From positions 1 through 17,443 of the forward strand of contig NZ_JOEQ01000065.1 in NCBI RefSeq assembly GCF_000721075.1: DNA of 17,443 nucleotides, given 5' to 3'. The position numbers and the translations under genes were made by a program. The DNA comes from Streptosporangium amethystogenes (lineage in GTDB: Bacteria; Actinomycetota; Actinomycetes; Streptosporangiales; Streptosporangiaceae). The notes beneath the pieces were generated by a model. That model ran no database searches. It had not been told where the DNA came from and worked only from the letters and a program-made list of their open reading frames with translations. Below are positions 13,630-17,443 of the stretch, one piece after another. Numbering within the stretch: position 1 is the stretch's first letter; every line of letters begins with the position of its first letter.

Positions 13630-13780
13630 CGCCTCTGCTCTGGCGGGCGTCCCCGTCCACGTCGTCGCCGCCCGGCTCGGCCATGCCGCCCCGTCCATCA
13701 CGCTCCGCGTCCATGCCCACGTGATCCGAGCGGCGGAAGCCTCCGCGGCTGATGTCTTCGCGGATGCCGTCGGCGAGTAA
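13630..13780 (+). pseudogene. Tyrosine integrase C-terminal relic (a)
   Basis: The frame encodes LAGVPVHVVAARLGHAAPSI, then TLRVHAHVIRAAEASAADVF. This is the last catalytic block of actinobacterial tyrosine recombinases: the AARLGH box (consensus HxxH or HxxR region) and the end around the normally tyrosine-bearing RVYAH, where this copy has His (RVHAH). The tyrosine nucleophile is therefore lost, and everything upstream is missing. It stops at 13780, just before a GTTAGCAAG repeat, a hairpin and an att core. A near-identical tail occurs at 15981-16106. Confidence 0.8.
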
Positions 13781-13797
13781 GAAAGACACCCCGTTAG

Positions 13798-13842
13798 CAA
13801 GAAGGCCCCTGATGACGTAATGCCTGTTCAAGGGCTTTCTTG
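13798..13842. terminator. Hairpin terminator of att module 2
   Basis: CAAGAAGGCCCCTG pairs with CAAGGGCTTTCTTG (one G-U, one C-A) around an open 17-nt loop, 17 bp after the integrase relic. It is related to the hairpins at 16166 and 17185. Confidence 0.65.
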
Positions 13843-13862
13843 CAGGTGTGCGGCCGGAGGTC

Positions 13863-13896
13863 CTCGAAACCCCGACCTTCTGATCCGCAGGGGAAG
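13863..13896. repeat. att-like core 2 (tRNA-Arg 3' half)
   Basis: CTCGAAACCCCGACCTTCTG followed by ATCCGCAGGGGAAG matches the cores at 13235 and 17321. On the minus strand it runs from an anticodon-loop-like CTGCGGA through GATCAGAAGG to the T-loop TTTCGAG, then ACCTCCGGCCGC, like a tRNA 3' end. To its right the sequence differs from the other two copies. That fits a different element arm or an attR-like junction. Confidence 0.65.
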
Positions 13897-14016
13897 ATCC
13901 AACATCCTCACGTCATGCTGTTGACCAGGCGTTGGCCCGAAGACCAGAAGCGTATCGGATTGGCCTGGGGTCACATTGAGGAGCGATCATGCTATTGAGT
14001 CGCCCCAGCCCCAGGG

Positions 14017-14208
14017 TTATTGACCGAGGCCGCCGAGGCCACCAAGTTTGCCGAGAAGGTCTTGGGGGTTCAAACCGAGCTTGGACAGCTGTTCCGCGTG
14101 CTGGTCGGTATCGATCTGCGGGGGCAGGCTCTTGTCGGCTTGCTGCGCCAGGGCGTTGTCGCCGCGGGACCGGAGGAGCTCAACGATTTTGGCCTTTTCG
14201 ATTTGCAT
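14017..14208 (-). CDS. Small conserved actinobacterial protein, unknown function
   Basis: 63 aa from ATG 14208, with AGAAAGG about 9 nt upstream; an in-frame ATG eight codons earlier is less likely. It has an amphipathic helix (MQIEKAKIVELLRSRGDNAL, then AQQADKSLP), the motif DTDQHAEQLSKLGLNPQDLL, and a Gly/Leu-rich end (GKLGGLGGLGQ). I recall similar short proteins with the D-T-xx-H-xx-L-L-x-K-x-G and PQDLLGKLGG pattern in many actinobacteria, none with a known role. It is cytosolic and monocistronic, lying between two integrase relics. Confidence 0.75.
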   Translation of the reverse strand: MQIEKAKIVELLRSRGDNALAQQADKSLPPQIDTDQHAEQLSKLGLNPQDLLGKLGGLGGLGQ

Positions 14209-14561
14209 GAGCGATGCCTTTCTGGAGATCACGGACGTCTGAGGATCGCTGACAGCGGACGCCGGACCGTCTGACGAAAGGCGGCCACGTCGCCCCGGCC
14301 GACAGCGTTGTTTCCCCTGTGCTGACGTGCCCCGGTTTGCACGGTGCCACTCCGTGAGGTGTTTCCAGACTCCTTGAAAACCTGATCATCCTGCTTTGTG
14401 AATACTTGGTTCGCGCCACTAGCACCCTTCGCACCGCTCCAAAAAGTACGGACCGCTTTCTCGGCTGCCTGAGCACGGTAGAGCCGTACCGGGGGGGCAC
14501 GGTAGAGCCGTTACCGGGTTCGCCGAAAGCATGTATTGCCATCGCGCAGGGCGCCGGGCCT
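14209..14561. other. Intergenic stretch with a tandem inverted-repeat pair
   Basis: It holds the leader of the small minus gene and, at its right end, the repeat pair at 14473-14517. I saw no other gene, RNA or terminator. The region after 14230 is less GC-biased than its surroundings. Confidence 0.35.
14473..14517. repeat. Tandem pair of CGGTA...TACCG sites
   Basis: GCACGGTAGAGCCGT occurs at 14473-14487 and again at 14497-14511. Each copy is completed to an inverted repeat, CGGTA-N6-TACCG and CGGTA-N7-TACCG, and they are separated by a run of G. The 24-bp period suggests two regulator dimers on roughly the same face. They lie upstream of the degraded integrase. Confidence 0.45.
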
Positions 14562-14915
14562 GGAAGACGCTTGTTCTACGGAACGCGCGGGGACGTGCTC
14601 GCGTCCTCCGTATCTGGCAGAAGGCCCGAGAGCTGGTCCTGAGCGCCCAGGATTACTCCTCGCCACTGGCCGCGCCCGTACGGCCTTCGGCATGTCTGCC
14701 TGTCCGCATGGCTCAACGCTGGCGTCTCACCGAAGCAGGTGGCCGAGTGGGTAGGCAACAGCGTGGAAGTCCTGCACCGCACCTACGAGAAGTGCCTTGT
14801 AGGGCATGACGAAATCGCCATGCGCCGGATCAGTGATGTTCTGCACCCTGGAACGCGGGAACCCATCCGAAAATACAAAAGCGGACGCAAGGACTACCGC
14901 GCCCGCCTTCATTGA
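14562..14915 (+). pseudogene. Tyrosine integrase relic (b), doubly frameshifted
   Basis: One frame gives RRLFYGTRGDVLASSV, a second gives RIWQKARELVLSAQDYSSPL, and the first frame resumes with RPYGLRHVCLSAWLNAGVSP. KQVAEWVGNSVEVLHRTYEK and a basic tail follow, to TGA 14913. In order these are the region before box II, the catalytic LRH box, the G-x-S/G box and the catalytic Tyr (codon 14784-14786) of a tyrosine recombinase. Two compensating indels, near 14610 and 14671, break the frame. The sequence is of a different subtype from relics (a) and (c). Confidence 0.8.
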
Positions 14916-15031
14916 GGGCTATCACCAGTTGGGATCACCGGCCTGCACAGGATCGTTACAAGACATCCCTTATCTCGCCAACACCACCCGCTTACTCTTT
15001 TCCCTGCTATATCCCCCAAGCAAGGACGCTG

Positions 15032-15859
15032 ATGAAGCTCTTCTTCGCAGGCCTCGTGGCAACGGCCGCGGCCGTGTGCGCGGTGGCCGTACCCGCTCAG
15101 GCGGCATCCGTCGCATCCGTGCAGGCCGCTCCAGTGGACCCGGTGAAAGCCCTGAAGGCCCAGCAGGTCCCGGGCAAAGGCGTAAAGATCACCGAATCAA
15201 GCGGCATCACCCTCGATTTCACCGTCGACGACCAGGCTATGCAGGTACAGGTGAGCACCCGCACGGTCGGCACCCTGGCTTTCGACAAAGGCAACGTAGC
15301 GGCTGCCGACCTCCGTGTCCGCATGTCCTCACGCCAGAAAGGGCCCAACCCTCCCTACCGGGTCATCGCTGAGGGCAGAAACGCCTACGTGACCAACGCC
15401 GGCATCGCCAAGGTGCTTCCTTCCGGTCGTTCCTGGATCCAGTCGAAGGCCAGTGGGCGCGAAAACGCTGTCCTCAACATGGGTGTCACTCCAGCGGAGC
15501 TGCGGTTCATGCTGGACAACGCATCAGAAGTAGCGACCGGCCAATATCAGGGCACCGCCACACTCGCTGACTTCCAGCACGACAAGTCCGCGGGGGAAGG
15601 CAACGTCGAGTTCCACCTGTACTTCGATGAACACAACCTGCTCACCCGCACGGTCGTCGACACGACGGCCTACCCGGACGGCGACACCGCGGCCTATGAC
15701 CAGATGGTCTTCCACACCGATATCAAGTATTCGGACTGGGGCGCCAAGGTGAAGATCGCTGCACCGGCGGCCGGCAAGGTCATAAGCGAGAAGAAACTCA
15801 ACGCGAAGATCCGCAAGGCCGCCATAAAGGCTGGCTATCCGGAGAGCGGCCCCTTCTAA
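15032..15859 (+). CDS. Secreted protein, paralogue of the gene at 11250
   Basis: 275 aa from ATG 15032, with AAGGA 5 nt upstream; the open frame extends left without a ribosome binding site. The signal peptide is residues 1-25 (KLFFAGLVATAAAVCAVAVP, then AQA-A), with no lipobox. The mature part has DPVKALKAQQ, GVKITESSG, YRVIAEGRNAYVTNAG, RSWIQSKA and KYSDWGAKVKIAAP, each matching a block in the 11250 protein at the same relative position. A beta-rich lipid-binding fold of the LppX/LolA type is a tentative suggestion. Its position between integrase relics suggests it arrived as cargo or was duplicated. Confidence 0.78.
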   Translation: MKLFFAGLVATAAAVCAVAVPAQAASVASVQAAPVDPVKALKAQQVPGKGVKITESSGITLDFTVDDQAMQVQVSTRTVGTLAFDKGNVAAADLRVRMSSRQKGPNPPYRVIAEGRNAYVTNAGIAKVLPSGRSWIQSKASGRENAVLNMGVTPAELRFMLDNASEVATGQYQGTATLADFQHDKSAGEGNVEFHLYFDEHNLLTRTVVDTTAYPDGDTAAYDQMVFHTDIKYSDWGAKVKIAAPAAGKVISEKKLNAKIRKAAIKAGYPESGPF

Positions 15860-15980
15860 GCTGCGCCAAGAAGGAACCGACGTCGGCGGGCAAACCCGTG
15901 TACATCCTTCCTGCCTGAGCGGCGTCCCCTTCAGAGGAGCAGGGGAACTAATCGGTCACGTCCAGCGAAGTGGTGTATGA

Positions 15981-16106
15981 GTTGATCTCCGCGCCGCCCG
16001 AATCGGCCACGCCGACCCGTCCATTACACTCCGCGTCTACGCCCACGTGATCCGGGCGGCGGAAGCCTCGGCCGCCGACGTCTTTGCCAAGGTAATGGGC
16101 GAATAG
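15981..16106 (+). pseudogene. Tyrosine integrase C-terminal relic (c)
   Basis: The frame reads LRAARIGHADPSITLRVYAH, then VIRAAEASAADVFAKVMGE and TAG at 16104. This is the final block of a tyrosine recombinase, with the GH-A-DPSITLRVYAH motif and the presumed catalytic Tyr intact. An in-frame TGA lies a few codons before the retained part, and everything upstream is missing. DNA identity to relic (a) is high across the last 90 bp, so the two come from closely related elements. Confidence 0.82.
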
Positions 16107-16165
16107 CGGTGACGCGCTGTACCGCCGGCAGCATCGACGGCCAACGCATCAGATCAAGACACTGA

Positions 16166-16201
16166 AAAGCCCCTGAGACGGCGTACCTGTCCAGGGGCTT
16201 T
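16166..16201. terminator. Bidirectional hairpin terminator
   Basis: AAAGCCCCTG and CAGGGGCTTT form a perfect 10-bp stem around a 16-nt loop. It lies between integrase relic (c) and the converging DUF6461 gene, serving either strand. The GCCCCTG / CAGGGGC heart matches the other integrase-end hairpins, but no att core follows it here. Confidence 0.8.
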
Positions 16202-16223
16202 CCGCTGAGGCGGGACGTTGTCC

Positions 16224-16970
16224 TCAGCCGTTGTGCTGATCGCGGATCACGTAGCGGGTGTGGGCCCCGTCCATCCACTCCCTGTCGATCTCCCTGCCCG
16301 TCACCCTGCCGACAAGCGCCAGGGCCGACGTGAGGCAGGTCGCCATGGGCGGGCTGTATCCGTTGTGGACAAGCCCGATGAAGTCCCCCCACTCGTCGGG
16401 GATGGCCTCCTCCCCGTAGTCCTGTTCGCTCTCCGTCCGGGTCTCCTCCCACGCGCAGTACTCCAGCCACCCCGCTGGCAGTTCGGGATCGTTCTCCCAG
16501 CCAGAGTCGTCCAGGTCGAAAAGCAACCCCTGCGCGTAGGAGTCGAGCGCGTGAGGATCACTTCCCCAGCGCTTTCCGGGGACGGTGACGTTGAAGTCCG
16601 TCACGTAGTGACCGTTGACCACGTATTCGAGATCACGCGGCCCGTTGATGTCCCAGCTCACCAGCAGCGCCCGCCCGCCGTACGAGAGCTCCCGCAGAGC
16701 CCCGTGGCAGTCGAAGCCCCGCACCTGGATGATCTGTGTCCAGTCCGCCGTCAACCGACCGGCCCAGACGACCCCCGAATCACCGTCGGAAGGCCGCCCG
16801 CGCAGGACGTCCGCCCAGGTGCACTCGACCGCGTCGTCCACATCCGCGACCGACACCCCCAGGCGCCGGGCGGCCTCCCACACCTCCAGACCCTCCACCC
16901 ACGCGGCCGTGAACCACTCACCCATGCCGTAGGACCGGACAAGGTGCCAAAGACGCTCCGACCGCCGCAT
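16224..16970 (-). CDS. DUF6461-family protein, full length
   Basis: 248 aa from ATG 16970, with GGGAGCGGGA directly upstream. The N-terminal ~70 residues include a helix-turn-helix-like stretch (VWEAARRLGVSVADVDDAVE). The DUF6461 fold follows: DWTQIIQVRGFDCHGALREL, ALLVSWDINGPRDLEYVVNG, VTDFNVTVPGKRWGSDPHAL, LLFDLDD and the C-terminal helix ALALVGRVTGREIDREWMDG. The ending AHTRYVI is also family-like. Function is unknown. It sits between integrase relic (c) and att module 3. This is the most complete of three DUF6461 loci in the window and uses the opposite strand from the 12594 copy. Confidence 0.82.
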   Translation of the reverse strand: MRRSERLWHLVRSYGMGEWFTAAWVEGLEVWEAARRLGVSVADVDDAVECTWADVLRGRPSDGDSGVVWAGRLTADWTQIIQVRGFDCHGALRELSYGGRALLVSWDINGPRDLEYVVNGHYVTDFNVTVPGKRWGSDPHALDSYAQGLLFDLDDSGWENDPELPAGWLEYCAWEETRTESEQDYGEEAIPDEWGDFIGLVHNGYSPPMATCLTSALALVGRVTGREIDREWMDGAHTRYVIRDQHNG

Positions 16971-17140
16971 TCCCGCTCCCTGCCCGCTCAGTGCTCGTTC
17001 CTAGGGCGACTCAAGCAGACATCCCCGACAGTTCCGTGATCAACGCCATGCCGCGGTTCTCGCGACCGGATGCGTGCCGGGACGGCCGGTCGGTTCGGCT
17101 TCATCATGAGAGAAGGCACCGCAAGAGCGGTGAGCCCCCC
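16971..17140. other. Leader region of the DUF6461 gene, nothing else seen
   Basis: This 170-bp stretch holds the upstream region of the leftward DUF6461 gene. I found no convincing promoter pair or short gene. To its right the integration module begins. Confidence 0.35.
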
Positions 17141-17164
17141 TGTTAGCAAGGGTGTTAGCAAGGG
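17141..17164. repeat. Two perfect tandem TGTTAGCAAGGG repeats
   Basis: TGTTAGCAAGGG occurs twice without a gap, and a related CGTTAGCAAG lies at 13792-13801 after integrase relic (a). In both places the repeats sit just before the integrase-end hairpin and att core. That position fits arm-type integrase or excisionase binding sites. The integrase that should precede this copy is absent. Confidence 0.5.
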
Positions 17165-17184
17165 CCCCGAACGACTAAGAAAAG

Positions 17185-17227
17185 AAGAAGGCCCCTGAGC
17201 GGATAATCCCTGCGCAGAGGCCTTCTT
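17185..17227. terminator. Hairpin terminator of att module 3
   Basis: AAGAAGGCC and GGCCTTCTT form a perfect 9-bp outer stem, extended inward by CCTG / CAGA with one mismatch. It is closely related to the hairpin at 13798, and the same GCTGCTG or GTGCGGCCGGAGG sequence follows. Confidence 0.75.
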
Positions 17228-17250
17228 GCTGCTGTACGGCCGGAGGTACT

Positions 17251-17316
17251 TGTCAACGACGTCTGAATCTTGACCCCCTGGCGTCGCCACGGGGTCAGTT
17301 TTCACCCGCCGTCGAC
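17251..17316. mobile_element. 66-bp palindromic insertion with GGTACT target duplication (MITE or IS-end remnant)
   Basis: The insertion is flanked by GGTACT at 17245-17250 and 17317-17322. Removing the insert and one GGTACT restores CGGCCGGAGGTACTCGAAACC, matching CGGCCGGAGGTCCTCGAAACC of module 2 (from 13851). The ends are imperfect inverted repeats, GTCAACGACG and GTCGACGGCG, with 19 of 26 positions matching up to TGACCCC. The centre is a TGACCCC / GGGGTCA hairpin followed by GTTTTC. The TGTCAACG-type end recalls IS21-family elements in actinobacteria, from memory. Confidence 0.7.
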
Positions 17317-17320
17317 GGTA

Positions 17321-17420
17321 CTCGAAACCCCAACCTTCTGATCCGTAGGGAAGGGCGGATGCCTCGTCAGCGGCGTCCCGGCCTGGTCAGGCGGTGGATA
17401 CGGGCCGGTGACGTGTGATC
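17321..17420. repeat. att-like direct repeat 3 (tRNA-Arg 3' half plus element arm)
   Basis: CTCGAAACCCCAACCTTCTG and then ATCCGTAGGG reads on the minus strand as CTACGGA (an anticodon loop with ACG, Arg), GATCAGAAGG and a T-loop TTTCGAG. The expected anticodon 5' stem is absent, so it is not a complete tRNA. The following ~65 bp match those of repeat 1 almost base for base, ending at GTGTGATC. It bounds a ~4-kb segment with repeat 1. Confidence 0.65.
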
Positions 17421-17443
17421 GTGTAAGGCGATGTTGCTGTATG

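Noticed and set aside
13863..13940. A functional tRNA-Arg gene on the minus strand
   Set aside because: Only the anticodon loop to acceptor 3' half is present. No D-arm or acceptor 5' strand can be found in any of the three copies.
13915..13998. 27-codon ORF containing WPEDQKRIGLAWGHIEE
   Set aside because: It reads somewhat like protein but has no ribosome binding site and no recognisable family. It is too short to support.
15860..15950. Terminator CCCCT-N10-AGGGG after the second secreted protein
   Set aside because: The 5-bp stem with a loose loop and no U-run is too weak to call.

Overview
The window comes from a high-GC actinobacterium. GC-rich third codon positions, GTG starts, 4-nt ATGA/GTGA gene overlaps, an F420-type luciferase-like oxidoreductase, GntR-type regulators and DUF6461 proteins suggest Streptosporangiales or a close relative. 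This lineage guess is inference. The region is a patchwork of intact chromosomal-type genes, small-protein accessory genes and decayed mobile-element pieces.

Left part (1-2270): a coding tail cut off by the window edge runs into a truncated DUF6461 gene. It is followed by a small ORF with an in-frame TGA and a multi-pass membrane protein (969-1973). Accessory island (2271-7274): two minimal GntR regulators face right-pointing, tightly overlapped small genes across a promoter with three 10-bp tandem repeats. Two of these genes (3013, 5224) and a third, broken one belong to one small-protein family with an F-W-W or F-x-W signature. A Nudix hydrolase lies where the third copy is broken, and a histidine-kinase fragment closes the island. 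GntR (KorSA-like) plus Nudix (Nud-like) recalls actinomycete integrative elements (AICEs), but no replication or transfer gene is present.

Middle (7287-12128): a DksA/TraR zinc-finger protein (-), an LLM-class oxidoreductase (+), a truncated crotonase (-) behind a double palindromic operator-like site, an ECF sigma factor with an overlapping membrane-anchored partner (-), and a secreted protein (11250). The secreted protein has a paralogue at 15032.

Right part (12129-17443): an integration scar zone. It holds two DUF6461 genes, a two-helix membrane protein, a small cytosolic protein, three tyrosine-integrase relics and four related hairpin terminators. It also holds three att-like segments matching the 3' half of a tRNA-Arg gene from the anticodon loop onward. 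Two of these att segments (13235-13333 and 17321-17420) are about 100-bp direct repeats bracketing about 4 kb. The last att module carries a 66-bp palindromic insertion flanked by GGTACT. The zone looks like repeated integration of related tRNA-targeting elements followed by deletion of their cores, leaving cargo genes and att/int ends.
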